From Ignavibacteria bacterium (GTDB lineage Bacteria; Bacteroidota; Ignavibacteria; Kapaibacteriales; Kapaibacteriaceae): a DNA stretch of 64,000 nt. Below, piece after piece: positions 18,801-27,115 of this stretch. A model generated the notes under the pieces. That model was not told where the DNA came from, searched no databases, and saw only the letters and a list, made by a program, of their open reading frames with translations. The DNA lies in contig JADJIQ010000004.1 in NCBI GenBank assembly GCA_016707005.1, positions 186,001 to 250,000 on the forward strand, written 5' to 3'. Position numbers and translations under genes: made by a program. How positions within the stretch are numbered: position 1 is the stretch's first letter; each line of letters opens with the position of its first letter.

Positions 18801-21800
18801 AACTCAGTCTTGTTCATAACGATCGGCTGATCAGGAAACTCGATCATGGTGATCGGGAATGGATAGAACTTATCCAGTGCTGTTGTGACACCTGCAGAGG
18901 ATTTCCTGATCCAGACCACGTGGAGTGCGATCGAAGACGAGGTATCGTACGGGTTGAGGTTCACACTGGCCCCGGCATTCACATGTGTTGGCAGTGCAGT
19001 AGCATTCGGGAACGAATACACGGCCGGTGTAGCGTCCTGGAATGGTCCGTCCTTGTTGATACCAGCGATGCTGACACGAAGACTGTCCCCGATCTCGGAC
19101 CTAGTTGTGATGAACTGTGCCGGATCGAAGTTTGCACGGAAGACCGTGGTTGGTGCTCGTCCTTGACGGAATGGTCCCCATCCGAGTGATGAGTACACCC
19201 AGTTGCGTTGCGGTGGATCGGCAAGTACTCGCGGCATATCAAACGTTGCGAGCGTCTGCGTATACGAGCGTTGCACGTTGCAGAGGTCGGAGCGTACCTT
19301 TCCCACGATCGTATACGGTGCGAGATTCGCATCGAGAGTGTTTACATCGAACGTTGGATAATGTATGGTGTCGTTGGATGGTATCTGCATCGCAAACACG
19401 TATCGCGTGACGCCGTTCTTGTCAACAAATCGCGTGGAATCGATCTCTTGAATGCCGTCGACGTTTGTGAGGTAGAATCGCTGTGGAAGCGACGCCGTTG
19501 TGGAGTCAAGTACTCGGAACGTAGGATACGAGAATCCATACGGTGCATTAAACTGCGGGAATGGTATCACCGTCAACGGCGTGCTGACCAAGACACCTTC
19601 ATTGGGGAAGGTCAAGGACTTTGAATACAACTGCAACTCCACCGATGCAACTGAAAGCGGGAGTTTGGTCACTACGTAGGAAGAGTCTGCAGCAACACCG
19701 TTCATCACAAGAGCTGGCGACGGAGTGACATGTCCTTGGTCTACCACACGTCCTGAGCAATCACGTGCTCGGAAGATCACCGAGTCGATCTTCAGTCCGC
19801 TAGCAAGCCCCGTATTCAAAGAAGCTGTTCCGTTCGGAGCCCAGCGCACATCGAGATCAACGATGTCCGTGGATCCCTGCCGAATAGGCGTTGGGTCCAC
19901 AGCCGGCGGACGTTTTGTTACGTCCATCTTCTTCGCTGTGAAGGACAGGTTCGGCATCTTCATCACAACGGGGCGTGTGTAACGCACACCGTCACGCGGG
20001 CCGCCATCGGAGAGATATCGGACTTGAATTGACTGTGTATTGAAGGCACGGAACGAGAATGGTACCTGCACGCTGAGTCCGGGATCATACCCTAGACGAT
20101 ACGGCAAACCTGTGGTGGTTGAGTCGATCGTTGATGGTATCTGGACACTCGTGGTATCCGTAACTCCGCTCTGCTCATTCACACTCAAGACCTGGATGGT
20201 CTTTGTCTGAGCAGGGATCTTTGAGAACGTCATCATCGTAGAATACGATTTTGGGCCTGTGATGACGTTGGTATTCTGTTGAACACTCCAATCCAGACCA
20301 ATCGTATCAATACGAGCGGTGAACTGTACAGACAATGTGTCCGGAATGGTGTTCAAGGCACGTCTGAGCAATGTTCCATTATCAGATGATGTTGGAGTGA
20401 CCACCCACACCCACAACTGGGCATTCACGGGAAGATTCCCAACGTCTGTGGTCCATTCAACGGAGGTCGTTCCTGCTGGAACTGTCACTTCTGACTGATC
20501 GACCGGAGTTATATCGGACGTACCGGAAACGGCGAATCGGACCTTCGATGCGTTCATCGGCAGGTTCGACATTGTGAACGTAACCGGGGTTGGTCGGGTT
20601 ACGACGAACGGACCATATCCCTTGTTGGAAGAAAGGGTTCCTGGTGAAGGCAACATGATGATCGGATGAGAAACCGAACTCTCCACGGTTGTATCCGAAC
20701 CCCGCACCACAAGTCGTTCAAAAAGAACGATGGAAGTCAAGGGCAGCACATCCGTACGAATGAGGGCTCGTCCGTACGAGGTAGATCCCAAAACATACGA
20801 GCTGTCCGGCCAATACAACATGGTGTCTGCATTGGTGATACCGGTCATCAAGAGAAGGGGCGAACGGACGATCGCAACAGTGGGATCGGTTGTATCAACA
20901 ACGCTGAATCTCCCGAACACAGCCGTTGGTGGCGGACCTGAGATCGGTTTGAGGTACGTCACTCCCGGTGTGATGGTGGCCGAATCACTCTGTACGAACG
21001 GCCCCCAAGAATCTGCGAACAGGAATGCCTTGGATGTGTCTCGCACTTCGATCTCATAGTCGTATTCGGCATTGTCATCACTCATGTCATTCTGGAATTC
21101 AGCACGAAGGATCGCCGTTGATGGCGGGAGCTGATTCACATTGAAGACGATCCATGTAGAGTCGATGTATGTCCCCGTTGGTGCATCAAACGTCTTGGTA
21201 GCGATCGAATGGCCGTAGATATCGGTAAGCGTAAGGATGGCCTTCGTGATCCGTGAGGGCAGACTGTCCAGCATGATCGTGTCGACCTTCGATATGCCAT
21301 AGCGTAACGGGATCGAATCATTGATCCGGAACCGTGGTGGCTTTACCGAAGTGGGCACAGTTAGCGAATAGTCTGATTCAGCGGTCAAGAATTGCCCAGC
21401 ACCATACTTCGCCAACACGCGGAGTGTTGAATTCGGACTCACGTTTCGCATGTCATAGACGAAGTGCATCGAGTCCTTGACAGCATCATACGCCCGCGTG
21501 ATAGATACCGGCTGACGGATGTATCCGGTTGGCGTCTTGTACTGAATGATCCATTGGAGCGTTGTACAACCTGGGCCAAGACCTTGTACAATGAAGGTAT
21601 TGGTGAGGTGAACTGCAGGTTTGAATGGACCAAAACCCTGGGAAGCCAAAACCGTTGGACGTATCAAGGAATCCGTGATGATCTTTTGGAGCACATAGCC
21701 ATTTGTGGGCTCTGTTGGATAACGCACAAGGGCATTAACGCGCAACTGCCCCGGGTAGAGTGTAGAAGAGAAATTGAGTCGCGCCGATGTTAGCGAGGCT

Positions 21801-22330
21801 CCTGATGTATCCGCCTGAGCAATGATCTGTCCCCCCTGGTCCGTCACGGTTAACGTTACGCGGGTAGTTCCTGCCGGCAACGATGAGGCTGTGAACGTGG
21901 CCGAATGCGGCCTGCCCACGATCACCGGACCAAAGTTGTCTGTTGACGTGAGATTGATGATCGGTGCAGAGATCTGTATCTGCTTTGAGATCGTTGTTGA
22001 GTACTTCGAATACTGATTTCGCAGGAAGGCAACGGCTGTTATCTGCGGTGTTGGTTGCCATGGCAGGATAGCCATGTCTACCACGAATGAATTCGCCGCC
22101 GAGCGCTGATAGGCAAGGGTCTGAGTGGATGTACCCGTGCCTGCGGTCACCTGGAACATCACGCTATCGAGCCCAACACCGGGCTGAAGGCCCGATATTG
22201 AGAACGTGTTTGACCGCGTTTGGCCCTGCGGGAATGGACCAAAACCTTGCGTAGCAGAGATCGTTACCTGCGCACGAACAGACAGCAGGCTGCACAGCGA
22301 GAGCAGTGCCAAGACGAACCACTTCTTCAT
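15836..22330 (-). CDS. Giant repeat-containing surface protein with T9SS sorting domain
   Basis: The 2164-residue product begins with a clear signal peptide (residues 1-21, ending VRA-Q) and ends with a type A T9SS C-terminal sorting domain: DPAPNPAHEASL..., then LSSGTYFVVM and SVPLTVVQ. Between them lie many beta-sandwich-like units; several open with a G[FYW]GPF motif (near residues 30, 133 as NFGPV, 232, 441 and 571, with another further along), about 100 residues apart at first. Around residues 1550-1900 there is a segment with motifs like ALVTWTQNDR and AVWASMEP that looks like a beta-propeller. It is presumably exported through the outer membrane and attached to the surface. No enzymatic motif is evident. 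An adhesin or sheath role is inference. Confidence 0.8.
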   Translation of the reverse strand: MKKWFVLALLSLCSLLSVRAQVTISATQGFGPFPQGQTRSNTFSISGLQPGVGLDSVMFQVTAGTGTSTQTLAYQRSAANSFVVDMAILPWQPTPQITAVAFLRNQYSKYSTTISKQIQISAPIINLTSTDNFGPVIVGRPHSATFTASSLPAGTTRVTLTVTDQGGQIIAQADTSGASLTSARLNFSSTLYPGQLRVNALVRYPTEPTNGYVLQKIITDSLIRPTVLASQGFGPFKPAVHLTNTFIVQGLGPGCTTLQWIIQYKTPTGYIRQPVSITRAYDAVKDSMHFVYDMRNVSPNSTLRVLAKYGAGQFLTAESDYSLTVPTSVKPPRFRINDSIPLRYGISKVDTIMLDSLPSRITKAILTLTDIYGHSIATKTFDAPTGTYIDSTWIVFNVNQLPPSTAILRAEFQNDMSDDNAEYDYEIEVRDTSKAFLFADSWGPFVQSDSATITPGVTYLKPISGPPPTAVFGRFSVVDTTDPTVAIVRSPLLLMTGITNADTMLYWPDSSYVLGSTSYGRALIRTDVLPLTSIVLFERLVVRGSDTTVESSVSHPIIMLPSPGTLSSNKGYGPFVVTRPTPVTFTMSNLPMNASKVRFAVSGTSDITPVDQSEVTVPAGTTSVEWTTDVGNLPVNAQLWVWVVTPTSSDNGTLLRRALNTIPDTLSVQFTARIDTIGLDWSVQQNTNVITGPKSYSTMMTFSKIPAQTKTIQVLSVNEQSGVTDTTSVQIPSTIDSTTTGLPYRLGYDPGLSVQVPFSFRAFNTQSIQVRYLSDGGPRDGVRYTRPVVMKMPNLSFTAKKMDVTKRPPAVDPTPIRQGSTDIVDLDVRWAPNGTASLNTGLASGLKIDSVIFRARDCSGRVVDQGHVTPSPALVMNGVAADSSYVVTKLPLSVASVELQLYSKSLTFPNEGVLVSTPLTVIPFPQFNAPYGFSYPTFRVLDSTTASLPQRFYLTNVDGIQEIDSTRFVDKNGVTRYVFAMQIPSNDTIHYPTFDVNTLDANLAPYTIVGKVRSDLCNVQRSYTQTLATFDMPRVLADPPQRNWVYSSLGWGPFRQGRAPTTVFRANFDPAQFITTRSEIGDSLRVSIAGINKDGPFQDATPAVYSFPNATALPTHVNAGASVNLNPYDTSSSIALHVVWIRKSSAGVTTALDKFYPFPITMIEFPDQPIVMNKTEFEQSVLAGSSSAPVMQDSLKFSMKAASIAIDSLTFAYYNSVGVKLDTFRVTPTNINTVDTTSIFAYARDVAQFKWPDIARNQGHVSVRIGYVFQTATRPTKMQYTAFDIEPHAEWLNGSVATLNGTATQTTVPIKVVIPMPSSTFGVIIPLFNEIVFGIPLDESNRPLNVTVDALYNRTTKGFSFAGPVDEQNCHWPPTITLFGGVNFSYNVTADDGTKSGEFEAIRAFEESDGIPLRELRVRALYSSSFSANGVGMVSFINEMAKVIGDIIGDAEDEETGGVVELKPIFSLGGGTQQISVVNLATNESGALQNTSTVPSVRDPEAANLMPSSQAVGINVSGGGGLELSFIKGLAGISASISVNDLIATGEVYSGIVNNVTRQYYVPTLNPSVWFTLELSLLWGLIKLDLFKGRLYSWTSPYTMPSFPIYSESWESIFKPRFKQESGDRPQVSEPIAELPAETPYYRPSPALAANDSALVAVWVEHAELDNSGTLVIGALDRSAHQFSRTGTIARNRNGIHDPSVTLVGTNGDALVTWTQNDRNAGDVENGESVGTLLRSENVHVAFFDAAVGGVTNTFKVADASGNRMDGNVQIAVAPDGTNAMAVWASMEPSASSTDITGARLFRVNGKWEMGDPRTIATTSGLDRDLSIGVLADGTYLISWINENGQNGSSDARFVSSTETAWSTPVVVASSNGSMAITDIDMSVAGNRAIMLVAKHDIKDTTEVERVLSSYVYEAGSWSQPTDVDLGDGKGYIRHLDVSFNAEGELFAALDLYDRTSPSTGQRSFITLSGSSPSAPSSWKRERDNPVVVDRNNASWHMRSTIGPDNTYYTLGQELDTIAGNVQVYRNGIQVGPQRLNMVLRAVRQNANGDLVERRFGGQPTSVDDGEAERVERDLRYRPYLLDPAPNPAHEASLIPVAVQVPSHITIVLKDAVGRTVSTLFDGQLDKGIHGVTVTVDTLSSGTYFVVMTDQTGMISSVPLTVVQ

Positions 22331-22443
22331 ATTTCCCTCAAGAACGTGTACTCAAGATCAGAGCATGTGCGCGAAGGTAAGAAGTAGTTAGAAATACGTA
22401 GTCATTTTCAGCAGTAAATCGTAGTGTCTGTGGATATCGCTTC

Positions 22444-22474
22444 TTTGCCATATCGGGCAAACTCCCTATATTCG
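22444..22474 (+). promoter_or_regulatory. Promoter for the tRNA-Ala/tRNA-Asp unit
   Basis: TTTG (22444-22447), 19 bases, then TATATTCG (22467-22474) fits the Bacteroidota-type TTTG-N19-TAnnTTTG layout with one mismatch. Read the other way it is TTGCCA-N16-TATATT, close to a sigma-70 promoter. Transcription would begin near 22481, about 13 bases before the tRNA-Ala. Confidence 0.5.
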
Positions 22475-22493
22475 CGTTCCGTTTTTCGTGAAC

Positions 22494-22566
<73 letters not shown>

Positions 22567-22581
22567 CTGCGTAACGGTCAC

Positions 22582-22655
22582 GGGATCGTAGCTCAGCTGG
22601 TTAGAGCGCTGCCCTGTCAAGGCAGAGGTCGCGGGTTCGAGCCCCGTCGGTCCCG
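22582..22655 (+). tRNA. tRNA-Asp (anticodon GTC)
   Basis: The cloverleaf is complete: acceptor GGGATCG pairs with CGGTCCC (one G-U), D-arm GCTC/GAGC, anticodon stem CTGCC/GGCAG around CTGTCAA with anticodon GTC, and T-arm GCGGG TTCGAGC CCCGT. The discriminator is G, as expected for tRNA-Asp. CCA is not encoded. It lies 15 bases after tRNA-Ala and is surely transcribed with it. Confidence 0.96.
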
Positions 22656-22663
22656 CATCCCGT

Positions 22664-22704
22664 AAAAAAGAAAGCCTGATCTCACGATCAGGCTTTTCTT
22701 TTTT
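22664..22704. terminator. Bidirectional intrinsic terminator after the tRNAs
   Basis: An 11-bp stem (AAAGCCTGATC / GATCAGGCTTT) with a TCAC loop is flanked by an A-run on the left and TCTTTTTT on the right, so it has a T-tract on either strand. It ends the tRNA unit on the plus strand and, after a heptamer array, the outer-membrane-protein operon coming from the right on the minus strand. Confidence 0.9.
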
Positions 22705-22795
22705 ATTCTCCATTCGCTATTCGCTATTCTCTATTCGCTATTCTCCATTCGCTATTCTCCATTCGCTATTCTCTATTCGCTATTCTCTATTCGCT
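22705..22795. repeat. Heptamer tandem array, 13 copies of ATTC(G/T)C(T/C)
   Basis: Thirteen consecutive seven-base units alternate mainly between ATTCGCT and ATTCTCT/ATTCTCC without interruption, from the terminator T-tract up to the stop codon of the minus-strand gene at 22800. On the minus strand the unit reads AGCGAAT or GGAGAAT/AGAGAAT and forms the 3' untranslated region of that gene. The same unit occurs before another terminator at 36472-36499. Confidence 0.95.
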
Positions 22796-22799
22796 ATTC

Positions 22800-23378
22800 C
22801 TAATACCGTATCAGCGAATATGCCAACACAAGATTCAACGAGAAGTTCTTATCGCGGAATCTGTCGTACGATGAGAAGCGCGCTTCACCTCCAATTCGCA
22901 CCCTGTCGGCTACAGGCCACATGTACTCTAATGCAAGGAAGACAGCCGTACTTGCTGTTGTGACTGCGGTTACGGATTCGCGATCATCAACAACTGAGGA
23001 GAGAATCGCGGTTCCGAATCCAGCAGAAACTCCAAAGTTGTCCATTGGGTGCATCGAGAACACAAGGAAGAGCGGATATGCATTCAGAGATGAATACTCT
23101 ACAGCTGTGCTGGCCGCCGGATCGATACGATAGAGGTTTGTGTATCCTATCTCAAGACCCACGTCAAGCATATGTTCCGGACTCCACATCATCCGAGCAT
23201 ATCCATTGAGACCGTTGCGTGAGAGGCCGTCTACCCCGTATGGAAAGACGGACATGTTGTACACATAGCCCCCTCCGAGAATCCCTTCTACTGTGTAGAG
23301 ACTATCGGTTTTAGCTCCTGCGTGGCCAACTGCGACCAATGCGAACGCCACGATGAGAATGTTCTTCATGTTGTTCAT
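22800..23378 (-). CDS. Predicted small outer-membrane beta-barrel protein
   Basis: The 192-residue product has a signal peptide (about residues 1-22, ending HAGA) and then alternating hydrophobic/polar strands such as DVGLEIGYTNLY and the terminal LNLVLAYSLIRY, which suggest an eight-stranded porin-like barrel. No specific family is recognised. Its ATG overlaps the GDPD gene's stop as ATGA, which supports this start over the ATG three codons further in. It closes a three-gene set, and its 3' untranslated region is the heptamer array followed by a terminator. Confidence 0.65.
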   Translation of the reverse strand: MNNMKNILIVAFALVAVGHAGAKTDSLYTVEGILGGGYVYNMSVFPYGVDGLSRNGLNGYARMMWSPEHMLDVGLEIGYTNLYRIDPAASTAVEYSSLNAYPLFLVFSMHPMDNFGVSAGFGTAILSSVVDDRESVTAVTTASTAVFLALEYMWPVADRVRIGGEARFSSYDRFRDKNFSLNLVLAYSLIRY

Positions 23379-24646
23379 TGCATCAGAAGGTTAAAACGAG
23401 CGTACATGGCGTAATTCGAGAGAAAGCCATTGAACCGACCGCTAGTTTGAAAAAGATACTCACGGATGTATTGTGGGGGATCTACTGTCCAGGTCACAAC
23501 TCTCCGTCCCTGAGACTGCATCTTCGCCACTGTTTCATTCTGCGTACCATCTGACCAACGTGGCGACCATACCTTACCGTTCACGGCCTCGCAGTCGTCC
23601 GGAGATGTCTCGATCAACGTTGGCAGATCTTGGTAGTTCGGAATCGCTTTGAGTTCGTCCAAAAGATCAGTGTTTGGGATACCGATGTAGATCTTGACAT
23701 TGCGTCCGATAGCATCCGCACGATCTTGAGCCTTCTTCACGATCGGGATCATATCAGCGATGATTCCCTTCCCTACAGACTTCGTATCGAGATACACGAA
23801 AACCACCTTGGTTTGGTCGATCACGGCATCAAGAAAGGCCTCGAGTGTAGGCATCTTTTCGCCATGGATCAGGGTGATCTCAGATGAAAGTACAGGCCAT
23901 GTATAGTCCTCTGTTGCGCCAACCAGGGTATTCTTTCTCACCAGACGAGGGTTGATGGAACCGTCGTGATACAAGAACAGAACCCCGTCCTTGGACTTTC
24001 GAATATCCACTTCAACGCCATTACATCCGATCTCCTCTGACTCACGAACCATTTCAATCGTGTTCTCAGAATGACGGATTCCATCCGACATCCGACCTCC
24101 GCACCGGTGACCAATGAGAATGAAATTGTCGAGATCAGCGATGGCCTTTGCACTGAATGGCCTCACATAATGGAAACGAAGTGGGACGGTTGGTGCAGAA
24201 GTTCCCTCACCGAGGGAAGCACGGATCTCGATCTTCGCAGGGCGTTCACCAACACCATTGTTCATGATCCATGCCCCACCCTCTTCTCGTTCAATGTACC
24301 CTTGTACAAGACCTGTTTCATTTGAATTCTGGTACTTCCAGTATCCTACCATGAGGATCACTGAATCGAGGTTCCCTACCTGGAGCACCATGAAGCCCGA
24401 CTTCTTCCCAGTGTAGATGGTGATCTTATCGCCCGAGCGTCGAATCGCTACAGAGTCTCCGAACATCTCATTCCCTGTATCAACGGCATACACGCCATCC
24501 ATCAGATGTTCCTGCTCTTCGGTAAGGGGGCGTGTTTGACTTATGAAATCCTGGGGAACATCCGGTGGCTTGATGATACCCGACTCGTCGCACCCAAATG
24601 CGAGCAAAGCCATGCATAATGCTGAAATGAATCGAAGGTGTTTCAT
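23375..24646 (-). CDS. Glycerophosphodiester phosphodiesterase-like lipoprotein
   Basis: The 423-residue protein starts with a lipoprotein signal (lipobox FGC, cysteine at residue 19). After about 160 residues of unassigned beta-type sequence comes a GDPD-type domain: GHRCGG for the first catalytic histidine, ENTIEM, then VEVDIRKSKDG with its acidic metal ligands, and LYHDG for the second histidine. It ends with RRVVTWTVDPP, usual for the family. GDPD enzymes split glycerophosphodiesters to glycerol-3-phosphate and an alcohol. The N-terminal extension is unusual and probably holds it at the envelope. Start and stop both overlap their neighbours by ATGA, making a tight unit with two predicted outer-membrane proteins. 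Confidence 0.82.
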   Translation of the reverse strand: MKHLRFISALCMALLAFGCDESGIIKPPDVPQDFISQTRPLTEEQEHLMDGVYAVDTGNEMFGDSVAIRRSGDKITIYTGKKSGFMVLQVGNLDSVILMVGYWKYQNSNETGLVQGYIEREEGGAWIMNNGVGERPAKIEIRASLGEGTSAPTVPLRFHYVRPFSAKAIADLDNFILIGHRCGGRMSDGIRHSENTIEMVRESEEIGCNGVEVDIRKSKDGVLFLYHDGSINPRLVRKNTLVGATEDYTWPVLSSEITLIHGEKMPTLEAFLDAVIDQTKVVFVYLDTKSVGKGIIADMIPIVKKAQDRADAIGRNVKIYIGIPNTDLLDELKAIPNYQDLPTLIETSPDDCEAVNGKVWSPRWSDGTQNETVAKMQSQGRRVVTWTVDPPQYIREYLFQTSGRFNGFLSNYAMYARFNLLMQ

Positions 24647-25356
24647 AATCTGATCCCCAATACGGCTTCAGGAACGAAGTAATACTTGTCGAAAGTTGGC
24701 GCCAAAATCCACGTTGGATAATAGAACTTTATCGTGTTTCCGCGCAGACCAATGATCACATATTGATCCTTCCATAGCGGCTGCTCAACGAAGGCTGCAA
24801 TCGTGAATCCGTTGAAGGCACTGCTTAGGTAAGATGTTTCGATCTGTCCGGTCCGTCCGCTCAACTGGATCAGATAGTTGAGTTCGCCTTTTAGCGTTAC
24901 AAGGACTCTACCAAACTGATATCCCATGGAGAGATTCGGATAGGTTAACCAGCCGTAGGCAGATTGGTCAAACTGTTCTTGATTGACACGACCTCCGAAC
25001 CACGAAACATCCCATCCCAAATAGGCATGGAACTTCTCTGTAAAGTCGTATCTCCACTTCGGACCGATCGTGGCATTGAACATGACGATATCGGTTGAAA
25101 ACGTTCCTTCAAGTGCGAAGTTTTCCGGAAGACCCATCAGTCCACGTAACGAGAAGAGCGGCCAACGATAGGTTTGCGCCTCTTCTACCACATCGTATGG
25201 TACGCGGGCAAACAGAATGTCAAATTCGGATTTCACATCCCAGGTTTCGAGTTTCTCCGGGTAATAGAATCCACCAGACTCTGTTCCGAGTGTCTGTGCT
25301 GTTAGTCCAAAGTGCGCAATCAGCATCAATGAACTGACAAGTACGTATCGAATCAT
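24643..25356 (-). CDS. Predicted outer-membrane beta-barrel protein
   Basis: The 237-residue product has a signal peptide (MIRYVLVSSLMLIAHFGLTA) and strand-like repeats to a hydrophobic end (VPEAVLGIRL). I choose the ATG at 25356 because a strong AAGGAGG (25373-25367) sits ten bases upstream; the in-frame GTG at 25362 would leave only four. This is one of few clear Shine-Dalgarno sites in the window. The family is not recognised. It is translationally coupled to the GDPD lipoprotein by an ATGA overlap. Confidence 0.62.
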   Translation of the reverse strand: MIRYVLVSSLMLIAHFGLTAQTLGTESGGFYYPEKLETWDVKSEFDILFARVPYDVVEEAQTYRWPLFSLRGLMGLPENFALEGTFSTDIVMFNATIGPKWRYDFTEKFHAYLGWDVSWFGGRVNQEQFDQSAYGWLTYPNLSMGYQFGRVLVTLKGELNYLIQLSGRTGQIETSYLSSAFNGFTIAAFVEQPLWKDQYVIIGLRGNTIKFYYPTWILAPTFDKYYFVPEAVLGIRL

Positions 25357-25381
25357 TTGCACGAATCCTCCTTGAGTGAAT

Positions 25382-25729
25382 TCACTCTCCGCTGCCGCGG
25401 AATTTATCGTCGTCGTTATCGAACATGAAGTTGAAGGATGTCAACGATCCGTAGATCCGTGTGATGTATCCCTGTAACTTGATCTTTTCGCCAACCTCAA
25501 GCCCCTTATTCGCATTGATCTGTTGTTCCATCACGCGAAGATTATCTCGCATCATAACAATCTTTTGCATGAATCGTTCCATCGACATCTCATGCTGCTT
25601 GAGTTCAGGATGAGACGGCTTGAAGATCACTATCGCATGTTGCCATTTCGGAGCAAGGTCCGCGTTGTGCCTCTTCTCTACCTCGTCTGCGATCATGCTC
25701 GCAAGCAATTTCAGTTCTGCGTGTTCCAT
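25382..25729 (-). CDS. Conserved-looking small protein, helical, unknown function
   Basis: The 115-residue product has no signal peptide. Residues 1-80 look helical and partly coiled-coil (VEKRHNADL, MRDNLRVMEQQINANKG), followed by a short strand region and an acidic tail with DNDDDK. I recognise no family. It overlaps the end of bioY by 19 bases, so it is a real part of this operon, and it ends 26 bases before the start of the outer-membrane gene downstream. It is probably cytoplasmic. Confidence 0.6.
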   Translation of the reverse strand: MEHAELKLLASMIADEVEKRHNADLAPKWQHAIVIFKPSHPELKQHEMSMERFMQKIVMMRDNLRVMEQQINANKGLEVGEKIKLQGYITRIYGSLTSFNFMFDNDDDKFRGSGE

Positions 25730-26265
25730 CTTCCGATCCGAGCTGATATCACAAGAAGAATGGTCTTCACCACGTCACCAAGCAGAAATGGAGCGACACC
25801 CATCATCCATACGTTGGAATACCCAACGAACTGTCCGAGGACGAGTGCACCACTTGAGAGGATCACTGCGGTTGCAAGGATGATCGCCGACAATGCTCCA
25901 AGGGGCTTTTTGGTTACGCCGCTATCTCGCATACTTCCAACGATGGCAGTTGCTGCGATGAATCCGATCAGGTAGCCCGATGTTGGGCCCCAGAGTGCAA
26001 CAAGTGCTGTGAAGCCTGCAAAGACCGGTAGGCCAAGGGCTCCGGCTGTGAGATAGATACCGATCGAACCAAGTCCGATAGTTCGTCCAAAGAGCAATGG
26101 CCAGAGGATCACGGCAAAGGTCTGCCCCGTGATTGGAACCGGTGTGAATGGCAATGCGATCCGCACCTGCGTCATCGCCATCAATACCAATGCACCATAA
26201 ATACTCATGGCGATCGGATGCGTCATCACAGAGGATTGACGTTGAGTAGAGGGTATGCTAAACAT
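25711..26265 (-). CDS. bioY: BioY-family biotin transporter (ECF S-component)
   Basis: The 184-residue protein has about six membrane segments and the BioY signature region PFTPVPITGQTF, followed by GLGSIGIYLTAGALGLPVF and a GPTSGYLIGF segment. BioY is the substrate-binding S-component that takes up biotin, alone or with the energising BioM/BioN or EcfAT proteins; none of these is in the window. An internal ATG 13 codons in would also leave a full first helix. It lies 19 bases after the orphan sugar-type permease gene. No biotin biosynthesis gene is nearby. Confidence 0.9.
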   Translation of the reverse strand: MFSIPSTQRQSSVMTHPIAMSIYGALVLMAMTQVRIALPFTPVPITGQTFAVILWPLLFGRTIGLGSIGIYLTAGALGLPVFAGFTALVALWGPTSGYLIGFIAATAIVGSMRDSGVTKKPLGALSAIILATAVILSSGALVLGQFVGYSNVWMMGVAPFLLGDVVKTILLVISARIGRWNTQN

Positions 26266-26284
26266 CGGGCAAAGATAGGTGAAA

Positions 26285-27115
26285 CTATTCCTTCAACGCA
26301 CCTGCTGTAAGTCCCTCAATGATCCTTTTCTGAAAGACTACAAAGAGACCTAGAATAGGCAAGGCTGCGATGCTGGCACCAGCCATGAGGTGACCCCAAT
26401 CGATGGATTGTTTTCCTAGATAAAAAGCAAGACCAACGGGTAGGGTTCGGTGCGCTTCATCATTCGTGAACAGAAATGGGAACAGGAATGAATTCCAGTT
26501 AGATAGGAACGTATAGATAGCCAATACTGTGAGTACCGGACGTGCAAGCGGCATAACCACACGGAACATGATGTACCATTCGCCTGCACCATCAATGCGA
26601 GCTGCGTCTTCTATCTCAGAGGGCATCGACTCAACATACTGTCGAACAAGAAATATCCCGAACGGAGTAACGAGCCACGGAACGATCAAAGCCCAGTAGG
26701 TATTGATCCAGCCTAATTCAGCCATGAGCCGATAGAGCGGGATCATGATCACTTGCTGTGGCACAACCAATACACCTAGGATGGTTGCGAAAAGCAATGC
26801 CCTGCCTTTGAACCGCCGTCGAGCAAAGGCATATCCTGCCCATAGACAGAAAAGAACATTGCCTGCGGTTACCACCGTTGCTACTAGCAGTGAATTCAGA
26901 AAGTACCGAAGGAAATTATCGGACCGCCATGCGTCTGCATAGTTATCAAACGTGGTTGCCGCTCCAAGGATCTCACTGAGCGTTCCATACTGTTCGGGAT
27001 TCGCACGTAGTGAGGTAACCACCATCCATGCCATTGGTGCGATCATTCCCAGTGCTACGATCGTCAACAACACATTTGTTACGACCCGACCAGTCATCAC
27101 CATCGGCCGCGTCAC
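26285..27115 (-). CDS. Sugar-type ABC transporter permease (MalG-like), orphan
   Basis: The 276-residue protein has six predicted membrane helices and the binding-protein-dependent permease EAA loop (EAARIDGAGEWYIMFRVVMP), which contacts the ATPase. It belongs to the MalG/CUT1 inner-membrane permeases. The start is a GTG that overlaps the nadD stop as GTGA. MalF-like partner and ATPase genes are absent here; a sugar-binding lipoprotein of the matching class is encoded 31 kb away at 58288. The substrate is unknown. Confidence 0.88.
   Translation of the reverse strand: MTRPMVMTGRVVTNVLLTIVALGMIAPMAWMVVTSLRANPEQYGTLSEILGAATTFDNYADAWRSDNFLRYFLNSLLVATVVTAGNVLFCLWAGYAFARRRFKGRALLFATILGVLVVPQQVIMIPLYRLMAELGWINTYWALIVPWLVTPFGIFLVRQYVESMPSEIEDAARIDGAGEWYIMFRVVMPLARPVLTVLAIYTFLSNWNSFLFPFLFTNDEAHRTLPVGLAFYLGKQSIDWGHLMAGASIAALPILGLFVVFQKRIIEGLTAGALKE

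Noticed and set aside
22705..22795. Tandem array as a possible CRISPR
   Set aside because: Units are seven bases with no spacers and no cas gene is in the window; it is a simple heptamer array.
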